Shown here: positions 1 to 8,453 of the stretch, piece after piece | Layout: each line of letters opens with the position of its first letter | Numbering within the stretch: the stretch's first letter is position 1 | Program-made: the position numbers and the translations under genes | The notes under the pieces: model-generated | Databases searched by the model: none | What the model was told of the DNA's origin: nothing | Seen by the model: only the letters and a program-made list of their open reading frames with translations | Origin: Ch128b sp964527925 | GTDB lineage: Bacteria; Bacteroidota; Ignavibacteria; Ch128b | Direction: 5' to 3' | NCBI GenBank assembly: GCA_964527925.1 | Contig: CAZGQO010000001.1 | Location: 124,001 to 188,000 of the forward strand | DNA: 64,000 bases

Positions 1-378
1 ATAATTAACTTTTGTAAGCGGAGTTATTCCACCAGTAAATACAATTCCATAATCTCTCTGAATTGGGATAGCAATCAATAATTGATTAAATGAACCGCTT
101 CTAAAATAATTGGAAGAATAATTATCTTTATACGAGTTAATTCCGTAACCAAAAGAGCCAACAAACTTCACAAATTTGATTTTTGAATTGGAAGCTGGAT
201 TAAATGAATTGATATCAAAATTATCATTACCCGCAACAGCCAATCCCATACCGCTTCTTCGTGTAGATGAGTTTAAATTTAATTCACCCAATCCAAAATC
301 GCTATAGACAGATCCAACCTGTCCGAAGACCAAATTACTTGTAATAATTACAAATAATAAGAATAAGAATTTTTTCAT
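1..378 (-). CDS. Outer-membrane/PorV-like protein, N-terminal part (runs off window)
   Basis: The first 126 codons are present and the gene continues beyond base 1. The ATG at 378 overlaps the stop of the upstream gene by four bases (ATGA), so the two are translationally coupled. Residues 1-20 form a Sec signal peptide (basic KKF, hydrophobic core, cleavage near FGQ). The mature part opens with a motif like G-VYSDFGLGEL, then a stretch rich in Ser, Asn, Gly and aromatics (RRSGMGLAVAG, SFNPAS). That pattern is typical of Bacteroidota beta-barrel proteins of the FadL/PorV style, where an NPA(S) segment follows a short N-terminal strand. The family call is inferred from composition and these motifs only. 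It lies downstream of glgA and a lipoprotein gene in the same run. Confidence 0.6.
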   Translation of the reverse strand, partial: MKKFLFLLFVIITSNLVFGQVGSVYSDFGLGELNLNSSTRRSGMGLAVAGNDNFDINSFNPASNSKIKFVKFVGSFGYGINSYKDNYSSNYFRSGSFNQLLIAIPIQRDYGIVFTGGITPLTKVNY

Positions 379-1586
379 TTGATATATGAATAATTGATTA
401 TCAATTGTGGTCTCTTTTCTCTTATGAAATATTCAGGTCCATAAAATTCAAATAGTTCCAAACCACCATCTGGATCTCTTGTATTCAAGAGTAATCCTCT
501 ATTGGTATTACTATCAATCCACTTTTGAACGAAATATGAAATATTTCCTTCGTAATAACCATATGGTGTCCTTGTCAAAATCATCGCTGTTGCACTGTCA
601 ATTGAAATTTTCGATGAATCTGTAACATAAAAAATTAAAAGTGAATCCTGAAAACTTGTCCCAAAATTTGATTTTAAAGAATCCAGATATAATCTCAAGT
701 AAGCCGAATTAACCAATGATCTTTGCGGTACTTTAGAAATATCGAAGTATAGAAATGATTTTTGTTTAATACCAGACTGCACAACTACATATTGATTATC
801 CTGCCAAATTGGATTGTCTTTCTTAATCACATGTAAATCTGCATTGGCATAAAATTTAAGAGTATCGGTTTTAGAATCGTAATTTACTACAATCTCTAAA
901 ACAATTGGATCTTTATCAAAAAATGAGTTTAAGGATGCGAAACCTTTTATATAATTAGTTGAACTTGAAGGGCTTATCAGAATTCCTTGTGGATCGCTTA
1001 AAGAATCATCAGCAACAGCTTTGAACCAATTTAAAATCGCTGTTGGATTTAATTCACAGTAATAAATCGAATCCTGATCTAAGTTACTTATACTGATGTT
1101 TTCGTCAGAAATTAAATATCTATTGCTTAACAAACTATCAATAGTAAAAGTATATTCGTTCCAGTAGGTATTTATTTCTCTAATTTCCATCGAAAACGAA
1201 TTTAAAGTTGAATCACCATATTTATACACTGGATAAAGCATCAATTTAGCAGAAGAAACAGTGGCGTTTGAATTCTTTACAGCTTCTTTCAACTCAGTTG
1301 ATAAACCAATTAAAAATCTAATCAACGCATAAGATTTAATATCCTCATAGTTACCAACAAGAATTCTTCTTGTAGTTCCCAGATTTTCTTTTTGAATTAT
1401 TTTCTTCGTGTAAGAAAAACTACTATCAAGGACTGAATTAAATTTTGTAATTACCAATGAATCTGAAGGACTAATAAGATTATATCCTGTTATTGACGGA
1501 TTTTCAGAACATGAAGCCAAAATCAATAAAAAAGCTGCTAATACAGGAAGATTTTTTTTCGAAAACAAATTTATTATTCTAACCAA
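375..1586 (-). CDS. Lipoprotein with DNRLRE-type beta-sandwich domain
   Basis: This 403-aa protein has a lipoprotein signal peptide with the lipobox LASC (Cys26), so it should be lipid-anchored in the envelope. The C-terminal half (about 245-400) carries the pattern Y-x-NAD--I, a tryptophan-containing loop, QKSFLYFDIS-P, and S-AYLRLYLDS. This resembles DNRLRE domains, beta-sandwiches common in secreted Bacteroidota proteins. The start is a TTG two bases after the glgA stop, with AAAGGA about 12 bases upstream. No in-frame ATG would keep the signal peptide. The stop overlaps the next gene by four bases. A role in surface or polysaccharide interactions is only inferred from the family. Confidence 0.6.
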   Translation of the reverse strand: MVRIINLFSKKNLPVLAAFLLILASCSENPSITGYNLISPSDSLVITKFNSVLDSSFSYTKKIIQKENLGTTRRILVGNYEDIKSYALIRFLIGLSTELKEAVKNSNATVSSAKLMLYPVYKYGDSTLNSFSMEIREINTYWNEYTFTIDSLLSNRYLISDENISISNLDQDSIYYCELNPTAILNWFKAVADDSLSDPQGILISPSSSTNYIKGFASLNSFFDKDPIVLEIVVNYDSKTDTLKFYANADLHVIKKDNPIWQDNQYVVVQSGIKQKSFLYFDISKVPQRSLVNSAYLRLYLDSLKSNFGTSFQDSLLIFYVTDSSKISIDSATAMILTRTPYGYYEGNISYFVQKWIDSNTNRGLLLNTRDPDGGLELFEFYGPEYFIREKRPQLIINYSYIK

Positions 1587-1588
1587 GT

Positions 1589-3088
1589 TTACTTTGTGTC
1601 CTTTAATAATTTTTTATACAATTCAATATATTTTTTAGCAGAAGCATACCAGCTGAAATCCTGTTCCATCGCATTCTTCATTATCTTGGACCATTTTTCT
1701 TTATCTTGATACAACTTAATTGCTCTTATTATTTCTTTCATCATCTCTTCGACATCATACTTTTTAAAGACAAAGCCTGTTCCGTTGGTATCGTTTCCAT
1801 TTAGTTTTACAATAGTATCAGCGAGACCACCCGTGTAATGAACAATTGGGATTGTTCCATATTTCAATGCATATAATTGAGTCAGACCACAAGGTTCGTA
1901 TTTAGACGGCATCAAATACATATCAGCACCAGCTTCAATCAGATGAGCAAGCTCTTCATTAAAGCCTACATATAGACCAAACTTTTTTGGATATTTTTTC
2001 TGCAGCTTTTCAAAAACCTGTTGATATTTCTTATCACCTTGACCCAAGAGAACATACTTCACATCGAGAGCAAGTAATTCTTCAAGAACATTTTGAATTA
2101 GATCAATACCTTTCTGTTCCGAAAATCTGGAAATAGTTCCAATTATTGGTTCATCAAGATTTTCAGAGAGCTTGAAGTAATCTATTAATGCTTTTTTATT
2201 TTCTATCTTATCTTGAAGATTTTTAATTCCATATTTAACTAGAATATACTTATCACTTTCTGGATTCCAGATTGAGTAATCTACACCATTAACTATACCA
2301 TAGAAATCGTTTTTTCTTTTTTTTAATGTATTTTTCAGGAAACCAGCAAGTTCATCAATTGTGCATAACTCCTCAGCATATTTTTCGCTTACAGTTGTAA
2401 TCGCATCTGCATAAACTACACCAGCTTTCAGAAAACTTATTTTATTTCCATCTTCAACACTTATTTCTTCAAGAACTGAATCAGGTAATCCAGTCAGCCT
2501 GAAAACTTCTTTTGGGAATATTCCAGGAAACTCAACATTATGAATAGTGAAAACTACTTTGGTGTTTTTTAATATCTCAAGATCAGCATAAACAGTTTTT
2601 AAGTAAGCTGGAATTAAACCCGTCTGCCAATCATTACAATGAATGATATCTGGTGTCCAGCCCAGCTTTTTAATCAACTCCATTATTCCTTTTGCATAAA
2701 GAATAAATCTTTCATAATTGTCTGGGTAATCTTTCTTTGTAGTGATATCCTGATACAATCCTTTTCTTGAACCGAAATATTTTTGATTATCAAAAAAATA
2801 AAGCTGAACTTTTGTCTTGTTCCCAACAAGAAAACAAGAACGCATGCTAACTAATTCAATTTCATTGCCGAGATGAATTGGAATATCTTTTAATCTTACA
2901 ATTTCATGGATTTTAAATCGTCTTTCATCAACTGAACCATATTTTGGAAGAACCAACCTTACCTCGTTACCCAGCTCCATTAATGTTTGGGGTAATGCAG
3001 AAGAGACATCTCCCAGCCCACCGGTTTTAACAAACGGTGAAGCTTCTGATGTGATGAACAAAATCTTAAGATTTTTATTCTTTACCAT
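1589..3088 (-). CDS. glgA: Glycogen synthase (ADP-glucose type)
   Basis: GT5-family glycogen/starch synthase, which adds glucose from ADP-glucose to an alpha-1,4-glucan. The ADP-glucose binding motif KTGGL is at residues 21-25. The C-terminal Rossmann half keeps the EPCGLTQLYALKYG and TGGLADT signatures that bind the donor phosphates. Total length (about 499 aa) is normal for the family. An upstream in-frame GTG at 3097 is also possible. I prefer the ATG at 3088 because the predicted promoter at 3111-3141 would leave almost no leader before the GTG, although GGAG sits only three bases before the ATG. The gene leads a minus-strand run with two envelope genes. No other glg gene is in the window. 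Confidence 0.93.
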   Translation of the reverse strand: MVKNKNLKILFITSEASPFVKTGGLGDVSSALPQTLMELGNEVRLVLPKYGSVDERRFKIHEIVRLKDIPIHLGNEIELVSMRSCFLVGNKTKVQLYFFDNQKYFGSRKGLYQDITTKKDYPDNYERFILYAKGIMELIKKLGWTPDIIHCNDWQTGLIPAYLKTVYADLEILKNTKVVFTIHNVEFPGIFPKEVFRLTGLPDSVLEEISVEDGNKISFLKAGVVYADAITTVSEKYAEELCTIDELAGFLKNTLKKRKNDFYGIVNGVDYSIWNPESDKYILVKYGIKNLQDKIENKKALIDYFKLSENLDEPIIGTISRFSEQKGIDLIQNVLEELLALDVKYVLLGQGDKKYQQVFEKLQKKYPKKFGLYVGFNEELAHLIEAGADMYLMPSKYEPCGLTQLYALKYGTIPIVHYTGGLADTIVKLNGNDTNGTGFVFKKYDVEEMMKEIIRAIKLYQDKEKWSKIMKNAMEQDFSWYASAKKYIELYKKLLKDTK

Positions 3089-3110
3089 TTTCTCCACAAA
3101 AAAATTTTTA

Positions 3111-3141
3111 CAAAGTTAAAAAAATATAAAAGTATATCCAA
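3111..3141 (-). promoter_or_regulatory. Predicted Bacteroidota-type promoter for glgA
   Basis: On the minus strand, TTGGAT (3136-3141) is followed after exactly 17 bases by TAACTTTG (3111-3118). This fits the TTG-N20-TAnnTTTG pattern of Bacteroidota housekeeping promoters. The distance to the glgA ATG at 3088 is short but reasonable. The surrounding 3098-3306 region between divergent genes is very AT-rich and holds no ORF. Confidence 0.5.
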
Positions 3142-3254
3142 TTCTTTGATTTTCTCAATTATTAAACATTTTTTGATGTATTATTTATATAAAAAGATTC
3201 TAATCATTCACTTAGAAAAAAACTTTAAATAATAACCTTAATTTATTGAATTAC

Positions 3255-3283
3255 TTGACATTAAATCTTAAATAAATTATTAT
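3255..3283 (+). promoter_or_regulatory. Predicted promoter for the SPOR/hut operon
   Basis: A perfect TTGACA (3255-3260) is followed after 17 bases by TATTAT (3278-3283). Transcription would start near 3290, just before GAGG (3298-3301) and the ATG at 3307. The -10 region lacks the TTTG extension seen at other promoters of this window, so it looks more like a classical sigma-70 promoter. Confidence 0.6.
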
Positions 3284-3306
3284 TACAACATAAAATTGAG
3301 GTTAAT

Positions 3307-3867
3307 ATGAAAAAAGTAATTTTCCTTTTAATTCCATTTGCTTTCTTTTTATTCGGGTGTTCATCTTCTGAAGTAACTGAAGAATATGAAGGAGACCAGA
3401 GAGAGGTTACTTACGAAACTAAAGAAAGTCAACCTCCAGTATCAGAAACAAAACAACAAACACAACAGACAGAAGTTACTCAGGAAAGTACTGTAACTGT
3501 TCAAACTCAACCTGAATATATTCCACAAGGTCCACCAAATCCACCACCTCCACCTGTTAAAGTTTCATTGGAAGTTGGTACTGAAACTTCAAAAGTTGAA
3601 ACACCGCCAACGGAAGTTACAACATCCGAACTGTATCAATACAAGGTACAAGTTTTTGCATTTAAGAGCAGATTGAATGCGGAAACGGAAGCCCAAAAAA
3701 TTCGTAATCGTATGCCTGACCAAAAAGTTTATGTTGAGTATCAGGATAATCTCTATAAGGTTAGGTTAGGAATTTATTCAAAATGGGAACACGCAAAAGG
3801 TATAAAAGAGGCCCTTTTCAACTTAGGTTATACTGATAGTTTTATTGTAACTGAAAAAAGACAATAA
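3307..3867 (+). CDS. SPOR-domain lipoprotein
   Basis: This 186-aa protein has a lipoprotein signal peptide ending in the lipobox LFGC (Cys18). A low-complexity linker rich in Gln, Thr, Glu and Pro follows (about 30-100), including a run of prolines near 75-85. A C-terminal SPOR domain spans about 107-186, with the typical YKVQV-AFKSRLNAE-EA start and a YKVRLGIYS---A repeat half. SPOR domains bind denuded glycan strands of septal peptidoglycan, so the protein probably sits in the envelope and reaches the cell wall through its disordered linker. GAGG lies five bases before the ATG. It is first in a plus-strand operon, followed by a second SPOR lipoprotein two bases downstream. Confidence 0.85.
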   Translation: MKKVIFLLIPFAFFLFGCSSSEVTEEYEGDQREVTYETKESQPPVSETKQQTQQTEVTQESTVTVQTQPEYIPQGPPNPPPPPVKVSLEVGTETSKVETPPTEVTTSELYQYKVQVFAFKSRLNAETEAQKIRNRMPDQKVYVEYQDNLYKVRLGIYSKWEHAKGIKEALFNLGYTDSFIVTEKRQ

Positions 3868-3869
3868 TT

Positions 3870-4340
3870 GTGAAGTATCACAATCTTATTTTCATTCTTG
3901 TAACTCTACTTTTAATTAGTTGCAGCTCCAAAGTTGATAGAGCTAAAAACAAAATTTCATTAGAGCAGGTGGATAAAGAGAAACTTGATCCACTTGCTCA
4001 TTTCAATTTGAAGAAAGACACATCAAAGTACTTTGAAGAATTCACAGGTTTTAATATAGATTTTGATAATGTTCAAATTCCCCAAAACAAGAAACCTGAT
4101 GATAACAGAATTTATTTTGTTCAGGTTGGAATTACTGATAGTTTTGAGGAGATATCAAATTTAAAAGTCAACATTCAAAAATTATTTCCTGATCAAAAAG
4201 TTGAAATAAATTACGAACCTCCATTCTATCGCATCAACATTGGACCATTTGATTCACGAGAAAAAGCTAATGAAGTTTTTAGTATTTTAGAGAAAGAAAA
4301 CTATTCATCAATAAAAATTAGAGTTGATTCAGCACGATAA
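3870..4340 (+). CDS. Second SPOR-like lipoprotein
   Basis: This 156-aa protein starts with GTG two bases after the preceding stop. The signal peptide ends in LLISC (Cys18). The C-terminal part, about 83-156, resembles a SPOR repeat: a YFVQVG strand, a helix, then YRINIGPFDSREKANEVF, the most diagnostic segment. The linker is shorter than in the upstream paralogue and lacks its proline run. The tandem arrangement suggests duplication of an envelope peptidoglycan-binding protein. The SPOR assignment is from pattern and is weaker than for the neighbour. Confidence 0.75.
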   Translation: MKYHNLIFILVTLLLISCSSKVDRAKNKISLEQVDKEKLDPLAHFNLKKDTSKYFEEFTGFNIDFDNVQIPQNKKPDDNRIYFVQVGITDSFEEISNLKVNIQKLFPDQKVEINYEPPFYRINIGPFDSREKANEVFSILEKENYSSIKIRVDSAR

Positions 4341-4346
4341 CTGTGA

Positions 4347-5594
4347 ATGAAGACACTCCTCTATAATGCAAGACAAATATTAACCTGCAAACCCCAGAAT
4401 AATTTTTACAAACGAGGTTCAGAACTCTCCGATCCAGGTTTAATCGAGAATTCTTCTATTATTTTGAAAGATGATAAAATAATTAAATTGACCCCCGAAA
4501 AGAAATTAAATTTCAATGATTTTGATGAAGTAATTGATTGCACTTCAAAAGTCATTATTCCAGGTTTGATTGATTGTCATACTCACTTAGTGTTTGCTGG
4601 TTCGCGTGCAGATGAATTTGAAATGAGAGTTGAAGGCAAAACTTATGAAGAAATTGCTCAAAAAGGTGGAGGAATTGCAAAGACCGTTTTAGCGACCAGA
4701 AATGCAAGTAAAGATGAATTGATTAGCCTTTCTCTCAATCGTTTGAGAAATGCTCTGAGTTTTGGAATTACGACAATAGAGATAAAGAGCGGCTATGGAC
4801 TGGATTATGAGAATGAAATAAAAATGATCGATGTTATAAATGAATTAAATTCAAACCAACCTGTAGAAATTCATCCAACTTTTCTGGGTGCGCATACAAT
4901 TCCGCCAGAATACAAAGAAAATAGAAACGAGTATATCCGATTACTAACTGAAAAACTAATCCCTGAGATTTCACAAAAGAAACTCGCAAAATTTTGCGAT
5001 GTCTTTCTTGAAAAAACTGCTTTCAGCTTGACAGAAACAAAAACTATTCTCTTGAAAGCAATCGATCACAGTCTGATTCCCAAACTTCATTGTAATCAAT
5101 TTAACGATATAGGTGGTGTTGATCTTGGGATTGAGTTGAATGTAAAAAGTTTAGACCACCTTGAAGTATTAAATGAGAAAGACATTATTAAATTATCAAA
5201 AACTGAAATAGCAATTGTAATACTTCCAGCTGTTTCTTACTTTCTAAAGATTCCATATTCCCCTGCTCGAAAAATGATTGATGAGGGTTGCATTGTTGCT
5301 CTTGCTTCGGATTTCAATCCTGGATCTTCCACGACTCAAAATCCTTATCTGATAATGAACATGGCTTCGTTGTATAATGGGATGAAGGTGAATGAAGTAA
5401 TAAATTCATTTACAATAAACGCTGCTTTTGCTCTTGGTATTTCAAATCGAGTTGGAAGTATCGAAATAAATAAACAGGCCGATTTAGTAATTTTGAATAC
5501 AGATGACTACAGAAATATAGTCTATTATTTCGGAAATAATTTTACTGAAACAGTAATAAAAAAAGGAAAAATAGTTTATGCAAGAAATCATTGA
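4347..5594 (+). CDS. hutI: Imidazolonepropionase
   Basis: Amidohydrolase-superfamily enzyme of histidine degradation. It hydrolyses 4-imidazolone-5-propanoate to N-formimino-L-glutamate. The metal-binding strand PGLIDCHTHLVFAGSRADEFEMR-like segment lies at about residues 72-94, and further ligands appear in the HPTFLGAH and LHCNQF segments. The late ASDFNPGS motif holds the catalytic Asp. The length of 415 aa is normal. The 3' end overlaps ftcD by 17 bases, matching the consecutive reactions. The earlier steps (histidase hutH, urocanase hutU) are not in this window. Confidence 0.95.
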   Translation: MKTLLYNARQILTCKPQNNFYKRGSELSDPGLIENSSIILKDDKIIKLTPEKKLNFNDFDEVIDCTSKVIIPGLIDCHTHLVFAGSRADEFEMRVEGKTYEEIAQKGGGIAKTVLATRNASKDELISLSLNRLRNALSFGITTIEIKSGYGLDYENEIKMIDVINELNSNQPVEIHPTFLGAHTIPPEYKENRNEYIRLLTEKLIPEISQKKLAKFCDVFLEKTAFSLTETKTILLKAIDHSLIPKLHCNQFNDIGGVDLGIELNVKSLDHLEVLNEKDIIKLSKTEIAIVILPAVSYFLKIPYSPARKMIDEGCIVALASDFNPGSSTTQNPYLIMNMASLYNGMKVNEVINSFTINAAFALGISNRVGSIEINKQADLVILNTDDYRNIVYYFGNNFTETVIKKGKIVYARNH

Positions 5595-6600
5595 ATGCGT
5601 TCCAAATTTTTCTGAAGGAAGGAACGAAGAAACAATCAATGCAATTGCAGATGCGATTAAAAAAACACCAGAGTGTAAGCTGTTAAATGTTGAACCTGAT
5701 CGTGATTATAATAGAGTTGTGGTTACTTTTGTTGGAACAAAGCAAGGTGTCTTAAATGGTGTGATCAATGCATCGATTGTTGCGGCAGAAAAAATTGATA
5801 TGCGAAATCACAAAGGTGAACATCCGCGAATCGGTGCAATTGATGTAGTTCCTTTCGTCCCTATCAAAAATGCATCAATTAAGGATTGTATTGAAATTTC
5901 CAGACAATATGGAAAAATAATTTCGGAAAGATTAAAAATACCAGTTTATCTCTATGAGTATTCTGCAACTAAACCGGAAAGAAAAAATTTATCCGATATT
6001 CGTAAAGGTGAATACGAAGGTTTACCAGAAAAACTTCAAAATCCGGAATGGTATCCAGATTTCGGTAAAGCAGAATTTAATCCAAAACTTGGTGCAACTG
6101 TAACTGGCTGCAGGTTCTTTTTAATAGCTTATAATGTAAATCTTAAAACTCAGGATGTAAAAATCGCTGACGAAATTGCTGGGATAATTAGAGAATCAGG
6201 TAGACCTTTAAGAGATGAAAATGGAAATATAATAAAGAAAGATGGCAAAACAGTAAGAATTCCAGGTAAATTCAAAGCAGTTAAAGCAATGGGAGTTTCT
6301 CTCGAAAAATATAATATTACTCAGGTTTCTATCAATCTCGTTAATTACACAGTAACAAATATGCATCATGTATTTGAAGCAGTAAAAGAACAAGCTCAAA
6401 AATTCGGTGTTGAAACCTGGGGCAGTGAAATCGTTGGACTTGTTCCTCTTGAAGCAATTCTTCAAGCAGGAAAATTTTATCTTCCTGATTCAAATTCAGA
6501 ATCAGAGATAATAGAAGCTGCAATTCAAAATTTGGGATTGAGTAATCTTGCACCATTTAATCCAGATGAAAAAATTATTGAATATTTAATTAAGGAGTAA
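5578..6600 (+). CDS. ftcD: Glutamate formimidoyltransferase
   Basis: Transfers the formimino group from N-formiminoglutamate to tetrahydrofolate, giving glutamate and 5-formimino-THF. The N-terminus IECVPNFSEGRN and the conserved RNHKGEHPRIGAIDVVPFVP segment (about 77-97) are hallmarks of the formiminotransferase domain. At 340 aa it is only the transferase. The cyclodeaminase half of the vertebrate fusion is encoded separately by the next gene. The ATG lies inside hutI, which suggests translational coupling. Confidence 0.93.
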   Translation: MQEIIECVPNFSEGRNEETINAIADAIKKTPECKLLNVEPDRDYNRVVVTFVGTKQGVLNGVINASIVAAEKIDMRNHKGEHPRIGAIDVVPFVPIKNASIKDCIEISRQYGKIISERLKIPVYLYEYSATKPERKNLSDIRKGEYEGLPEKLQNPEWYPDFGKAEFNPKLGATVTGCRFFLIAYNVNLKTQDVKIADEIAGIIRESGRPLRDENGNIIKKDGKTVRIPGKFKAVKAMGVSLEKYNITQVSINLVNYTVTNMHHVFEAVKEQAQKFGVETWGSEIVGLVPLEAILQAGKFYLPDSNSESEIIEAAIQNLGLSNLAPFNPDEKIIEYLIKE

Positions 6601-6603
6601 ATC

Positions 6604-7233
6604 ATGGATTTAAAAATTTCTTTGAATGAATTTTTAGAAAAAATCTCATCTTCAGCACCCACTCCTGGAGGTGGAAGTGTTTCATCTTTCAGTGGTGTGC
6701 TCGGTCTTTCACTTGCTGATATGGTTTGTAATCTTACAATCGGGAAGAAAAAATATGAATCAGTAGAAACTGAGGTCCGAGAAATTCAACAAAAAATTCA
6801 AAGCTATAAAGAAAAATTTCTTGAGTTATATGATAAAGACTCTGAAGCATTTGATAAGGTAATGGCTGCATTCAAACTTTCCAAAGAATCAGAAGAAGAA
6901 AAAACCAGACGAACTCAAGAAATTGAAAACGCAACTATTGACGCAACTGAAGTTCCAATTCAAGTGATAGAAGTAACAAATGAAGTTTTGGATAGTGTAA
7001 TTCGATTAAGTGAGATTGGAAATCAAAATTCTTTGAGTGATGCTGGTGTAGCTTTGATATTATTGAAGAGTAGTGCTGAAGGTGCTTTTCTGAATGTTTT
7101 GATTAATACAAAATCTTTGAATGATAGAGAACGTGCAATGAATCTAATATTAAGAGCTGCTGAAAAGTTTACAGAGATTGAAAAGAAAACAAACGAAACT
7201 ATTAACTCAATCAAAAAGAAACTGGAATTATGA
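6604..7233 (+). CDS. Formimidoyl-THF cyclodeaminase / methenyl-THF cyclohydrolase family protein
   Basis: This 209-aa alpha-helical protein belongs to the FTCD_C family. The N-terminus has the family motif TPGGGSVSSFSGVLGLSLADMVCNLT (about residues 19-45), followed by long helices and a late NSLSDAGVAL segment. It most likely deaminates 5-formimino-THF to 5,10-methenyl-THF, completing the route begun by hutI and ftcD. A good AAGGAG (6592-6597) precedes the ATG three bases after ftcD. The closely related fchA cyclohydrolase activity cannot be excluded from sequence alone. Confidence 0.85.
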   Translation: MDLKISLNEFLEKISSSAPTPGGGSVSSFSGVLGLSLADMVCNLTIGKKKYESVETEVREIQQKIQSYKEKFLELYDKDSEAFDKVMAAFKLSKESEEEKTRRTQEIENATIDATEVPIQVIEVTNEVLDSVIRLSEIGNQNSLSDAGVALILLKSSAEGAFLNVLINTKSLNDRERAMNLILRAAEKFTEIEKKTNETINSIKKKLEL

Positions 7234-8453
7234 AATCATTAATTTTCCTCTTACTAATTCTAACATCAACTATTTTTTCCCAACCGAAAGTAAAATTAGG
7301 CATCGATAATCTGAAAGATGATTTTCAATTTTTAGTCGGTAAGAATGTATGTCTAATAACAAATGCAACCGGTGTCGATTCAAAACTCAATTCAACAATA
7401 GACATCCTGTTCAATTTACCAGGCGTAAAATTAGTCGCTCTCTTTGGTCCTGAGCACGGCGTTCGTGGTGATATACCTGCCGGTGAAAAAATTGATTCAT
7501 ACATTGATCAAAAAACTGGTTTACCGGTTTATTCACTTTATGGCAAAACCAGAAAGCCAACAAAAGAAATGTTGAAGGGAATAGATGTCTTAATTTATGA
7601 TATTCAGGATATTGGCGTCAGATCTTACACTTACATCAGTACGATGGGTTTAGCTATGGAAGCGGCAGCTGAACATAATATCGAGTTTGTTGTTCTTGAT
7701 AGACCCAATCCATTAACCGGAGAAAAATTTGAAGGTTCAATTGTCCGAAAAGATTTTATTTCATTTATTGGACAATTTCCAATTCCATACATCTATGGTT
7801 TGACTTGCGGTGAACTTGCAACGATGATCAACGAAGAAGGTTGGTTGAGTAACAACTTAAAATGCAAGCTTAAAGTAATAAAAATGACAAACTGGGAAAG
7901 GAATATGAAATGGGAAGATACAGGTCTGCAATGGATTCCAACTTCTCCACACATACCACATTATTATTCTGCTCAGTATTATGCAGCAACGGGAATTCTT
8001 GGAGAACTTGGTATAATTTCTGAAGGTGTTGGCTATACTCTCCCCTTTCAATTACTTGGTGCAGAATGGATAGATGAAAATTTAATCGCAAAAGAATTGA
8101 ATAAATTAAAATTGGATGGTGTAATCTTCAGGCCTGTTGTCTGGAGACCTTTTTATGGTAATTTTCAAAATAAAATATTGCATGGTGTTCAGATTCACAT
8201 AACTGATTTTAAGAAATGCAATCTTACTGCAATACAGTTTATTTTTCTTGAACAGTTAAAAAAGCTTTACCCAGATAAAAATGTTTTTGAATTAGCATCA
8301 CCGAATCGAATTTCCAGTTTTGACAAAGCAACAGGCTGGGATCAAATTCGATTATTGTTTTCGAAAAATTTCAAGTATGACCAGATTAAAAAACATTGGG
8401 AACACGAAGCTAATGAGTTTAAAGCGAAAGCTGCTAAGTATTTTCTTTATTAA
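7230..8453 (+). CDS. namZ: NamZ-type exo-beta-N-acetylmuramidase (DUF1343)
   Basis: This 407-aa secreted protein has a clear Sec signal peptide (residues 1-18, ending before QPKVK). The DUF1343/NamZ signatures are all present: the LFGPEHGVRGD block near residue 73, the SLYGKTRKPT segment, then IYDIQDIGVRSYTYISTM and VLDRPNPL. Characterised members of this family release N-acetylmuramic acid from the non-reducing ends of peptidoglycan fragments, a cell-wall recycling step. The ATG overlaps the previous stop by four bases, so it is co-transcribed with the histidine genes. Its link with the SPOR proteins at the operon start is a shared cell-wall theme (inference). Confidence 0.88.
   Translation: MKSLIFLLLILTSTIFSQPKVKLGIDNLKDDFQFLVGKNVCLITNATGVDSKLNSTIDILFNLPGVKLVALFGPEHGVRGDIPAGEKIDSYIDQKTGLPVYSLYGKTRKPTKEMLKGIDVLIYDIQDIGVRSYTYISTMGLAMEAAAEHNIEFVVLDRPNPLTGEKFEGSIVRKDFISFIGQFPIPYIYGLTCGELATMINEEGWLSNNLKCKLKVIKMTNWERNMKWEDTGLQWIPTSPHIPHYYSAQYYAATGILGELGIISEGVGYTLPFQLLGAEWIDENLIAKELNKLKLDGVIFRPVVWRPFYGNFQNKILHGVQIHITDFKKCNLTAIQFIFLEQLKKLYPDKNVFELASPNRISSFDKATGWDQIRLLFSKNFKYDQIKKHWEHEANEFKAKAAKYFLY

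Noticed and set aside
8320..8412. Longer N-terminus for the CsgG/FlgT-like protein
   Set aside because: It lies inside namZ and would bury the signal peptide; the ATG at 8413 gives a normal leader.
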